Source: Silene latifolia (taxonomy: Eukaryota; Streptophyta; Magnoliopsida; Caryophyllales; Caryophyllaceae). Taken from it: a DNA stretch of 64,000 nucleotides. The notes beneath the pieces are model-generated. The model worked only from the letters and a program-made list of their open reading frames with translations. It was not told the origin of the DNA and did no database searches. Below are positions 35,799 to 47,000 of the stretch, one piece after another (the stretch's first letter is position 1; the number at the start of each line of letters is the position of its first letter). The stretch spans positions 3,860,001 through 3,924,000 of the forward strand of contig NC_133526.1 in NCBI RefSeq assembly GCF_048544455.1. Direction: 5' to 3'. The translations under genes were made by a program, and so were the position numbers.

Positions 35799-36213
35799 TA
35801 AGGCTGGCAATCGGGTTAGTCGGACCAGGCTTGGGTTGAGTTAAACCGGGACAGGTCATATCAGGCCAATATACCTATTTGGTCGAGTTAGGTTTAGATC
35901 TAGTCTAATTACTTTATCGCTTTACTTCAACAATTTTCAATAATCTTTGATATATTTACTTTGTTATTAAATCAAACGTGGAAAGCAAAATACTAATTCA
36001 CTCTCATTTTGGATCAACTTTCAGTTAAATAATTCTCGAGTCATCAATCATTCAATCTTACCGGTCTAATAACAGGACAAATTTATATCGAGTCAGGTTT
36101 GGATCACTAATCATCAGAATATAACCAATATCAGTTTGTAAATTGATCCAATTGAATTAGTTTCGGATCAAATTTCGGACGAGTCAAGTCGAGTCGAGCT
36201 TGCCCACTCTAAA
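35799..36213. mobile_element. Second hAT-type MITE, just upstream of dUTPase
   Basis: The left end TAAGGCTGGCAA and the right end TTGCCCACTCTAA are inverted and imperfect. ATTACGAG precedes the left end and TTTACGAG follows the right end, a near-perfect 8-bp duplication. It ends about 145 bp before the dUTPase start codon and so lies in its promoter region. Confidence 0.6.
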
Positions 36214-36358
36214 TTTACGAGTGATAAACAAAGAAGGCCCACTTAGTTTAAAGAGCAAAATGACCTAAAAAAATGGCGGGAAACTTTGGCGCCAATAAAC
36301 TTACAAATCCAAATTACTCAATCGTTCTCTCATCAAACCCTAAATTACTCGAATCAAG

Positions 36359-39300
36359 ATGGAAGACATCAATGCACAAACTCAACCCCAAAACGGCGTC
36401 GTAACCATCGAACCCACCCCTGCTTCCGCTTTTCTGAAGATCAAGAAGCTCTCAGATAAGGCTGTCATCCCTTCCCGTGGGTCCCATCTCGCCGCCGGAT
36501 ACGATCTCTCTAGGTAAATCATTGTTTTTAATGTCAGTTTTGTTACTTTTTATTCTTTGTTAGCGGTATTTTAATCAAAGGTGTTACGTGAATAAACTAA
36601 GAGACATATGAGATAGTTTTTGGAATTCTGCTTTGATTCATCATAGAGTAATCAGTTATATAGCTACAAGCATTTCATAAAGGTAGCAACCCCACACCAT
36701 GAAACAAGGAGTTGGCAATACCACTAGCAAAAGTAATCCCTGAAACAAGGAGTTGGCTAATAGGAATATTTATAATAGTTGGGCCTCAACCATCACCTTA
36801 AGGTTTTGGTTGAGTTGGTTCATCTATCATGGTATCAGAGCCAGTGTGACCGAAGGTCACGGGTTCAAATCCTGGCAACCTCAAAACCCCTCAAAACTCG
36901 ATGTGGAAACCAAAGACACGGTGACGGGGAGCCGGTGCACAACTAACCACTCTTCAAGCCCAACGGGCATTTGAGTGAGGGAGCGTAATAGGAATATTTA
37001 TAATAGTTGGGCCTCAACCATCACCTTAAGGTTTTGGTTGAGTTGGTTCATCTATCAGGCAATACCACTAGCAAAAGTAATCCGTAAATCAAGGAACATG
37101 ATTGACTAAATTATTCTTAATTATCCAAATAATATCATTGCCTAACACCCCCCCTCAAACTGGAGCATGGAGGTCGATAATGCCCAGTTTGCGGAGTAAG
37201 TAGTGGAACGAACCAGCACCAAGAGGCTTCGTAAACATGTCAGCGATTTGTTCTTTCGTTGGGACATGGAATGGTGTGACAAGGCCTTCCGCGATAGCGT
37301 CACGGATAAAATGACAATCGATCTCAATATGCTTAGTGCGTTCGTGAAACACCGGATTTTGAGCGAGATCAATGGCTGATTTACTGTCAGAAAACAGCCG
37401 CATCGAAGAAAGGTCGACATCCAAACTAGCAAGAAGACCCTTGAGCCATTTCAGCTCGCAAACAATAGCAGCCATAGAACGGTATTCGGCCTCGGCCGAT
37501 GATAATGAAACCGTATGTTGTTTCTTCGTTTTCCAGGACACAGTGATTCACCCAAAAAAAAACCAAATGACACCGACCGACGGAAAGAGGACATTTACCC
37601 CAGTCGGAGTCACACCAACCGGACACAGTAAGGGCACTATCGGAGCGGAGAAAAACACCTTGTCCTGGACTACCTTTTAAATAACGTACAACTCGCATAG
37701 CAGCAGCCAAATGGTCTTCACGTGGTTCCTTCAGAAATTGGGAGAGAATATGAACTGAAAAAGACAAGTCAGGCCGGGTTACAGCTAGGTAGACAAGACG
37801 GCCAACAAGGCGACGGTATCGCTCGGGGTTACTTAGAAGAGGGCTGACGTTGGAAACAAGCGTATGGTCTGGGTCCATAGGTGTGGAGCTCGGTTTGGCG
37901 CCCAACAAGCCAACTTCACTAATAATGTCCAATGTATATTTTCTTTGTGTAAGGCAAATTCCGTCACGACTTCGCGCCACCTCAATACCAAGGAAATATT
38001 TTAACGGACCCAAATCTTTCATCTTAAAACATTGATTCAAATAGCGTTTAAAATCTCCTATTGCCGAATTATCGTTACCCGCAATAACAAGATCATCCAC
38101 ATAAATTAAGACATGTAAACGAACCTTGTCCTTGGAATAACTAAATAAAGAATAGTCGGAATAAGACTGAAGAAATCCATATTGACGGAGTGCCCCTGCT
38201 AATTTAGCAAACCAGCATCTCGGTGCTTGACGAAGCCCATAGAGTGACTTTTTAAGACGACAAACTTTTCCGTCACGGCCATGACTAAAACCGGGAGGGA
38301 GTTTCATATAAACTTCCTCGTCTAAATCCCCGTGCAAAAAGGCATTGTGTACATCCATTTGATGTAATTCCCAATTTCGAATAGAAGCAACCGCAAGTAA
38401 AGTACGAACGGTGACCATCTTAACTACAGGAGCGAAAGTTTCCCCATAATCAAGACCTTCAACTTGGTGATTACCGAATACCACAAGCCGAGCTTTTAAT
38501 CGTTCAACGGCCCCATCAGATTTATACTTTATTTTGTAAACCCAACGACAACCAAGAGCTTTCTTACCGGGAGGCAAATCAGCTAACTCCCATGTCCCAT
38601 TTGTTTCTAATGCATCAATCTCTTCTTGCATAGCACGACACCACCCGTCATCTTGGACCGCAATTCGAAATGACGGAGGTTCAACCCCCGCTGTAATGGC
38701 TGCTAAGAAAGACCGATGTGGACCAGAAAATTTATTACAATTAACAAAATTAGCTAAGGAATAAGGTGTACCGTTGGACGAAGACGGAGAGACTGGTGAA
38801 CTTGGGGAAGATGGACTGTTTGTCGTATCAAGAACATATCCGGTCAATCTGGAATTAGGGAACTTCAACCTGTGCCCACGACCAAGACCAGCCGCATCGC
38901 TAGCGTCTGTATTGTCGACGGCAGAGACAGCAGAGTCGACAGTAGAGACAGCAGAGTCGACGGTATTGTCGACAGTAGCAGAAGGGACAGCATCCAAAAA
39001 TGTATCCATATCAGGAGCATGGGCAGGGGTCGAAGCAGACATGTTTTCGGCAGAGGAAAATGGCGAATCACATGATGGGTCAGGACAAATAATAGGTGTA
39101 CCCGAATCAATTTCAAATCCTCCGGCTCAGAGAACGGGAATTTATCTTCATAAAAGACCACATCACGAGAATTAAATATCTGTTTCGTGTCAAGGTCATA
39201 TACCCGCCATCCTTTCACATTGTGAGGGTACCCTAAAAATATACACTTTCGACTGCGGGATTCCAACTTATCCCCTCCTGTTTTCTGATTATGTACGAAA

Positions 39301-42300
39301 CAAAGACAGCCAAAGACCCGTAAATTGGTATAAGACGGCGGAGCACCAAACAATTTTTCATACGGGGTTTTGTTTTGCAACAGAGGCGAGGGAAGGCGGT
39401 TGATCAAATGAGCAGCTGTAAGGACACACTCACCCCAAAATTGCTTAGGGAGACGACCTTGAAAAAGTAAAGCTCGAGCCACATTGAGTATGTGACGATG
39501 TTTACGCTCGACACGCCCATTTTGTTGGGGCGTGCCAACACACGAGGTTTGAAATTGAATTCCATTTTCCAAGAAATAATTAGCCATATGATTAAACTCA
39601 TTCCCGTTATCGCTACGAACAATTTGCACCTTTTTCGAAAAACGAGTATTGACCATAGCCAAAAAATGCCTAAAGAAACTCGTTACTTCAGTCTTAGCAA
39701 GCAGTAAATATACCCAGACAGAGCGGGAACAATCGTCAACTATAGTCAAAAAATATTTTGCACCGCAAGTTGATGGAATACGATAAGGACCCCAAAGATC
39801 GCAATGAATTAATTGAAAATTTTCAGTAGCAATATTGTCACTAGAATGAAAACTAGATCGAGACTGTTTGGCAAAATGACAGACATCACACACCAACTTA
39901 TTATGAAAGGAAATTGTTCGAGCTAAAGAAGTAAATTTAACCGCATTATCCCCCGGATGACCAAGCCGACTATGCCACAAATTGTAGTCTCCAGCTGAGC
40001 CCACTGTGTTCACCGTAGAGGACAGATTGGAAGAAAGCAGAAACAGTCCATCATTAAGTTCACCAGCTCCAATCGTCGTCCTCGTAGACCGGTCCTGAAT
40101 AAGACAACAATCCTTAGTAAATTGTAATAAATAATCATAATCAGCCGTCAACTGGGAAACGGAAATTAAATTGCAAGTTAAATGGGGAACATATAAGACG
40201 CGGCGAAGAGTAATGGAGTTGTTGATACAAACAGTACCCATCTTGGAAGCAAGTATTTGTTTCCCATTTGGTAACCCAACCGGCCTAGGAGGAATTACCA
40301 TGGAGTCGGAAAACGAGAAATATCACCCGTGACATGATTAGAGGCACCAAGTGTCAATAATCCAAGAGATATACGTACCGCATAACCGATCGAAGACGGC
40401 GTAAAAGCCACATTTGCGTGAACGACCGGGTCAGGACCCGCGAGTCCGGTCCCACCAGCCTTGCTGCGTCGGAGCTCTTCTAAGGTGCGAGGTCGACTGC
40501 CCCACCAATCCGGAAATTTATTAGCCTTAATAAAACAATTTTTGATATCATGGCCATGTACCTCACAATGAGTACAAAACAATTTACGCCTTTCTAATTT
40601 TGCTTTCTCGCGTATCGCCTTCCAGTCAGTGGGAGTGTGTGAGGTCCCGGGAGTCGCAAACGCCATAACAGTAGTAGCATCCGGCGGAGGTGCATCATTT
40701 TGAATAAGACGTTCAGATTGCAAAGCAGCATGATACCCTCGATTGAGAGTAGGCAGAGTCTCTAATTGAAACTGTTGATGACGGAGAGTGCTATATAAAC
40801 TACGATCGAGACCCATAAAAAATTGATGAAGTCTCTCGTTGTCACGGCGCTTAATAGCCTGAGACGATATGTCACAAATACAACGGCCACACTTGCAAGC
40901 AAACGGAGGTTCGTGTACCGCTAAAGCATCCCAAAGAGTCTTTAATTTACCGTAGTATTCAGTAATAGACATACCTTTGAGTTGTTTACATTCAGCAAGA
41001 TCTGTCTTGAGAGAATGAATAGAAGTGCTATCAACCACCGCAAAGCGTTCCGACAAGTCGCGCCACAAAATAGATGCATCCTCAACAAACGGAACGGTGG
41101 AAATTACCGAAGGATCGATCATGTTACGGATCCAGCGAACCACCGTACAGTTAACAACCTCCCATTGATCAAGAAAATTTTTGTCAGTAGGTTTCGTAAT
41201 AGACCCGTCACAGAAACCATATTTGCGACGAGACTTGAGCGACATACGAATATCGCGGCTCCAATCCTCATAATTAGAATGAGTTAGAGAGATACTAGAA
41301 ATTTTAATTCCGGGAATATCGTGAGACCCGAGGTAGAACGGAGAAAGGGGATCGATTTTAAATGTGGTTTCATTTTTATTGTGCAGAGGTTCGACAATAA
41401 TAGTATCACCAGACATGGCGAAGGATTTAATTAAGAGAAAAGGAAAAAAATATTAGGTTTTGAAAGAAACCTTGGTCTGATACCATGTTACGTGAATAAA
41501 CTAAGAGACATATGAGATAGTTTTTGGAATTCTGCTTTGATTCATCATAGAGTAATCAGTTATATAGCTACAAGCATTTCATAAAGGTAGCAACCCCACA
41601 CCATGAAACAAGGAGTTGGCAATACCACTAGCAAAAGTAATCCCTGAAACAAGGAGTTGGCAATACCACTAGCAAAAGTAATCCGTAAATCAAGGAACAT
41701 GATTGACTAAATTATTCTTAATTATCCAAATAATATCATTGCCTAACAGTAAACAAATAATTGAGACGGAAAGAGTAATAGTGAATTAGTGATACGAGAT
41801 TTCTTGACACAAGGGTAATATTGCGATCATCCGACACCCTCTTACTCTATAATATTGCCGAAACTACCGAGACACGAGGGTTATGTCGTTGTTGTATTAG
41901 TGATGGGATTTCTTGACACATGGGTAAGGTTGCGGAATCCCTAGACTTACTAGGGTGATGTTGTCGTTGTTGTCGTATTAGTGATGGGATTTCCTGACAC
42001 ATGGGTAAGGTTGCGGAATCCCTAGACGTACTAGGGTGATGTTGTCGTTGTTGTCGTATTAGTGATGGGATTTCCTGACACATGGGTAAGGTTGCGGAAT
42101 CCCTAGACTTACTAGGGTGATGTTGTCGTTGTTGTCGTATTAGTGATGGGATTTCTTGGTGTGGTTTTGCAGTGCGGTTGAAATTAAGGTGCTTGCTAGA
42201 GGTAAAGCGTTGGTTGCTACTGATTTGAGCATTGCAATTCCTCAAGGAACTTACGCTCGTATTGGTAAATCTCAATTTGTTACCCTCGATTTGGTGTTTT

Positions 42301-43096
42301 ACGGATAATGGCATTTGATTAATTTCATACAGAGCTTTACAAGGATTAAAATGGTGAATAATATCACATCTTTTTGAGTAAATTCTGATCTAAATCTCTT
42401 TTGAGCATTTCGTCGAACAGTTTCTGTGCACTGCGAATACACGACTTAACTGCCCGCCTCCCTGTAATTTTGTATCAACATAGTAACATTGAACTTTAAC
42501 TGATTTTGAACATTAATTTTACTGTTTCCAAATGGTCTGATTCTAAAGTTATGTGGACTACTATATGATAATCTCTTTGAACATTTTAAATACTTGTTTT
42601 TTTTGGACTGAAACTACTGGACTTAATTTATTGGATCTCAACTGAACTAAGAAAATGGACTGAAGGCTGAGCTGAAGTGAAGTGCAATTACGTCCGATAG
42701 ATCATGATGTTACTTTGTTAGTATGCAATGGATACTTGATCAGTTAACCACACTTACCTTCAACACTGTATCTCATTTCACTTTATTTTATTAGGAGTAC
42801 CCATTTGATTTAATCCTCAAAGTTTCGATTTTAATGCTTGTATTATTGCAGCTCCAAGATCTGGGCTAGCGTGGAAGCACTCCATTGATGTGGGAGCTGG
42901 GGTAATTGATGCAGATTACAGAGGGCCAGTTGGGGTGATTCTATTCAATCACTCTGATGTCGAATTTGAGGTAAAGGTGGGAGATCGCATTGCACAGTTG
43001 ATCATCCAGAAGATTATAACTCCTGATGTTTTTGAAGTTGAGGATTTGGATTCCACTGTTAGAGGTGCTGGTGGGTTTGGTTCTACTGGTGTTTGA
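36359..43096 (+). CDS. DUT1: Deoxyuridine 5'-triphosphate nucleotidohydrolase (dUTPase), 163 aa
   Basis: Homotrimeric enzyme that hydrolyses dUTP to dUMP and pyrophosphate, keeping uracil out of DNA and supplying dUMP for thymidylate synthesis. Exons: 36359-36513, 42173-42264, 42852-43096; all junctions are GT..AG and the frame closes at 163 residues, close to the usual plant length. All five family motifs are present: AGYDLS (1), PRSGLA (2), [18 protein letters not shown] (3, with the catalytic aspartate), RIAQLI (4) and the Gly-rich [10 protein letters not shown] (5) at the C-terminus. The start is MEDINAQTQ just after a short AAACCCTAAA-type leader. Intron 1 is 5659 bp, of which 5167 bp is an antisense Copia element; without it the intron would be about 490 bp. 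The gene remains intact provided splicing spans the insertion. Confidence 0.96.
36582..37147 (-). repeat. Left (3') LTR of the Copia element, carrying a nested TRIM
   Basis: This LTR is 566 bp long, 303 bp more than the right one; the difference is accounted for exactly by the TRIM plus a 3-bp duplication. Within the LTR a roughly 41-bp phrase beginning TGAAACAAGGAGTTGGCAAT is present twice in tandem. Confidence 0.92.
36758..37057 (+). mobile_element. Complete TRIM/SMART miniature LTR element nested in the Copia LTR
   Basis: Only 300 bp: a 72-bp left LTR (36758-36829), primer-binding site TGGTATCAGAGCC (36830-36842), a non-coding interior, a purine-rich GAGTGAGGGAGCG tract, and a 72-bp right LTR (36986-37057). 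The LTRs are identical by eye. GGC occurs on both sides (36755-36757 and 37058-37060), a shorter duplication than the usual 5 bp. It encodes nothing and must be moved by enzymes of another element. It looks whole and is younger than the Copia insertion it interrupts. Confidence 0.9.
41486..41748 (-). repeat. Right (5') LTR of the Copia element
   Basis: 263 bp, TG..CA ended, next to the primer-binding site. It carries the same internal 41-bp tandem duplication as the left LTR, here uninterrupted. Confidence 0.93.
41894..42165. repeat. 81-bp minisatellite in dUTPase intron 1
   Basis: The phrase GTATTAGTGATGGGATTTC recurs at 41894, 41975, 42056 and 42137, exactly 81 bp apart. The units between differ at only a few bases, and a degraded unit precedes the array near 41790. 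The period is a multiple of three, which creates a spurious open frame with a 27-residue repeat on the minus strand. The last unit runs to within a few bases of the exon 2 acceptor. Confidence 0.93.
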
Positions 43097-44006
43097 CAAT
43101 GCAATCTAGGGTTCTATTATGCTCTTGGCTTCTCTAGTTTAGACGTATGGTAATATTAGTTCGTTATCTTTTGTTTTGTTATGTTAATGCTACTACTGCA
43201 TATATTTGAACCAACTGGTAGTTGAAATGAAAGCAGGCAACTTTTGTCTATACCCTTGCTTTTTTAATGGCGCTCTCACTAATCATAGATGGGGTCTTTG
43301 ATAGAACGGCGCACCTTTTTTTTTTTCCTACTACGATGGAATGAGTTAAAATGACTCGATAAACTTTATGTGGCCCTTTTAGTTGCGAGAGCTGTATGCT
43401 CAAAACCTTCAAGTACTTGAGTTGAACTCGACGAGAATGTGAGCAGTGAGCTTACTTGAGTCAGGCTCTCACCAAGCTGTGCTCAGCTCATGCTTCTCTG
43501 GTCTCTACTCATTTGTGGCTATAAAACAATTCTGTCTTGACAATTGTCTACTCTGTAGCTCTTAGAGTCTTAGTCTAGCTGTTTTTCTCGTTTGCTTGCT
43601 GACTATGCTCTTAAATTCTGACATATTAGCGTGGCTGACAAGTGTAGGATATGAATCCCCTGTATCCGTGATGGGTTAATTTTGCTTACCTTGATGTTTA
43701 CCAATCGTAAACGTCAGATTTGACAAAGACGAAACCTCTGAATATTGTTATCTGCACGAATGCACGTTTTCATTAAAATGTGAAAATTATGAGTATATGA
43801 TTAAAGGTCTCAGTGCACCGCCGATCTGTAAACTAACCTGAAGGTTTTCATCATATACTCACAATTTGTCTCTTCAGTGTGATCAGATATTGTTAGCTAG
43901 CATCATAATTTTTTCATGTTTATATAACTCAAAATCTCAAATTACACTGAATTTTCAAGTACAAGTTGGATGTGCACAAATGAATATAGGAAAATAAGAA
44001 AGAAGG
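43097..44006. other. dUTPase 3' UTR and intergenic spacer
   Basis: The 3' UTR probably extends to about 43260. The rest is unremarkable single-copy-looking sequence between two convergent genes. No gene or repeat is recognised. Confidence 0.4.
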
Positions 44007-47000
44007 TCAAGGAGTCTTCTGTAATTGATACTGCAGCTTTTGATGATCTATGACTATGATCTCATCCAGAAGTTCGTCAAGTAAAGATTGCTCCATGTCT
44101 CTTATGACTTCGTCCACTTCGGTATAGGCAAACACAGTCTCATTCCAGCCAAGGTCCCACATGCAATTAAGATCAGGTGCCCTATAGAATATATCTCTCT
44201 CCAGCATTTTCAGTATATATTCTACCTCGTTGTATTCATCAGTTCCGTTCCTTCCATAATTTCTTAGGGTCTCAAAGTCTTCCTGCATTTGCCTCACCAA
44301 ATTATCCAAAGACATAACTTCTTTGCATTTCATAGTTTTGCCGATGTTGGGATAAAGCGACATCTCTTTTCTTCTTCCTTTTCTTCTCAGCAGCTCATAA
44401 CCACAATCCAATATCATGTTGTTATTCTTATCGTTATTAATTTGATCACTTGCATAATTGAGAATGCCAATAGGAATATGAAGTCTGAAGAGGGCTTCTG
44501 CTGTGTTTAAGAAGAGATGACTTTGTATTAGTTTCTGCTTCAAGTTTATCTGGTCTTCAGTCAGTGGCTCTTGTTTTACTTTTCTTGAATGTATCTGTTG
44601 CTCAGCGTGGGTAGTACGTTCCCCATTCATGTGGTCATCTGCAAAACTGAATGATTTAGTTTCCTGTTTTCTCTTGTAATTTTTTTATTCCCGATCTTGG
44701 CAAGGTCAAAAGGAAGATACACATGATGCGAATGAAGGTATAATTTTAAAGAAGTGGGATGTACTTGTAAATTTAGTTCTGTCGAATCTTTCTTTTCTTG
44801 CATGTTATTTGCAGTCATTATGGTTTGTGATTCCACATGTTCCATCGACTTACATTTTAACGCCATCGTATGTTCAGTTTTGTGCAAAACAAACTGGGGA
44901 GTTTATCTATAGATGGAGGGAATAATTGGTTCAACTACGACAATTAGATGACTTTACCATGGTTTCCTATGTGAGGACTTCAATTTTAAAAAGTGAATTA
45001 GTTTACCTGTTACAATTTTTTGAGGCTTGTCCTCTTGAGCTTCATCAGCTACTAGTTGCTGACCATCTTCAGCTGTTGATGCTGTGAGCTCGCTCTGCAT
45101 TAAGTATGATAAATTTAGTCTTTAAATGCAGTATTAGCATAGCCTATCAACCCTGAACTAAAGAATTTAACTTTTTCTTGCTTTTTAGTTTATGAGCTTG
45201 ATCTTACCATGTTGCTTGAAGGTAGTTCATCAAGGTCTTGTCTGTTGTGAGAGTCATCTATCTTGCGTTGGTTTGTGGTACTCATGTGTTCTGACTTTGT
45301 CTCTTGTGTTTTTTCCTGCTTCGGTCTGTCACATGGTTTGACATTTGCTTGTGCGCATTTGGTTGTTCTGTCACTTGGTTGCACTGCTCTTCTTGACACA
45401 ATGAGTTTCTCGAGCTTCTTTGGGTTCTGTCTCCTAACTGTTTTGGCCATTATTTCATTTGCTTTTACTCTTTTTTCGTTGAAGATTCTTCTTTCTGGTG
45501 TAAATTCTGCTGCTACTTTCCTCGTCAAAACACCAGCAGACGTTGCATCTACATTTAAGTTAGTCAATGCCTGTGATACCCTTCCTCCATTTGTTAAATT
45601 ACCATTCTTCCCTGATTTCAAATTTGCCAGGCTCTTTGAATTTGCAGACGCACTGTCTGTCGTAGGATCACAATTCTGTCTGCTAGTTAGTAATGTATTT
45701 GATGCTACACATCCCTCGTCTGTATTGTTCTGTCTAGCATTTTGGTTCTTCGGCAAGTTCTTTGCATGACTCGTTGCAGTTTGGCTATTGTTTCGCTTTG
45801 CAGGGTGGGCTGCCGTTTTTCTTTGCTGAGATTTGTTAGTCGTTGTGTGTCTGCTGGCATTTTCTGTTCTAAGCTTCTTTCCTTGTGGTTCAAATGTTGG
45901 TGTCGTTGGCCTCATCTCCTGCTGCAACTGAACGTCCATGTTTTTCTTTTGCTGATTCTTTGAAACTTTTTTGGCAACTCTTTCTCCTGTCTCATGGGTA
46001 TTGTGGGTGCCTCTTGATACTGTTTGAACTTTGTGCTGGACTTCTGAACTGTTTTTCTCTATTCCTACCGCCCCTTCCAATGTTTCCGTAGCATGCTTGA
46101 TTCCTTGTTTTTGTGTTCCTATGTTTCTAGTATTTCTAGCTTCGCCGCTTGGTTGTATCATTTGACTCTGCAGCTCATTTACTTGATAGATGACCTCTTG
46201 TGAATCATCAACACAATTCCTGATTTCCACCCTTCCATCTTTCCGCATACCTTTTTGCAGGTCTAGTGTCTTTGCTTCGTATGCCTTTTTTTCTTGCAGT
46301 TTGTGTGTATTTGCTGTCACTATTCCTATTTTATTGCTCTCTGTTTTTTCCATGTTGACTAGGATTTTGACATTCTTAGTATCCTCAGCCTTTAATTCAG
46401 TGCTCCCGGAACTTCCATGTGAAGTTCTCGAAACTATTTCCCCTGATCTGTGTCTGGGCCATGTATGTACTTCTGTGGCGGGCTTTGGTTCCGCATTTTG
46501 TTGAATTTCGTCCAACCCCATTAACTTTGCAATTACATTTGGAAGTCTTGCTGTAGTCGGCTTGGATTTTGTGTAACTTATTACTTGAGATGATAATTCG
46601 GGACCACAGCTAGCAGAGCGCCTATGAGAACCTGTTGAAATCATGGGCCCTCGCTTCTCAGACATGGTGTTTGAATCTCCTTTCAGAGCTTGTTGCTTTT
46701 GCTGGAGATCAGTCTGGACCGACCCTTTAGTGTTCTTTGAAGGCTTATCAAATGAGAAAACTGGTCGCTCTACTTGCTTTTGTTTCACTATGCTGATACT
46801 GCTATCATCGTCACAATCTTCACCTTCCTCTAGCAGTTTAAGACGGCTTTTCCTTTGTGGTTTGATCGTGCAGTTTGATGCCTCTTGCAAACTCACAAGC
46901 ATTCTAAGAGATTGCTCTAATTCCGTTGCCCCTTTCCAGAGCTCCTTTCCAACTTCTACTGAGCCTTTATTAATAGTAAGTCCGCTAGTGCAGGCTGTGA

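Larger units (their letters stand above)
36582..41748 (-). mobile_element. Copia LTR retrotransposon in dUTPase intron 1 (antisense)
   Basis: A fossil-class element with both LTRs (TGTTA..TAACA), a primer-binding site (TGGTATCAGA on the minus strand, next to the right LTR) and a polypurine tract beside the left LTR. From 5' to 3' on the minus strand the parts are gag with a CX2CX4HX4C zinc knuckle, protease/pre-integrase region, integrase (with [10 protein letters not shown]), reverse transcriptase with YVDD, and RNase H. The order (integrase before RT) assigns it to Copia. The coding region is broken, by about three interruptions, but otherwise all parts are there. Apart from a nested insertion in the left LTR, the two LTRs look identical over 263 bp, so the insertion is very recent. 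The 5-mers at its borders (AAAGG and GTAAA) do not form a clean target duplication. Confidence 0.95.

Noticed and set aside
36830-36905. tRNA-like words TGGTATCAGAGCC and GGTCACGGGTTCAAATCC
   Set aside because: Explained as the primer-binding site and interior of the TRIM, since identical terminal repeats flank it. A cloverleaf does not form.
41847-42314. 155-aa minus-strand frame with a 27-residue repeat
   Set aside because: Created by the 81-bp minisatellite, whose period is a multiple of three, and it overlaps dUTPase exon 2 on the other strand.
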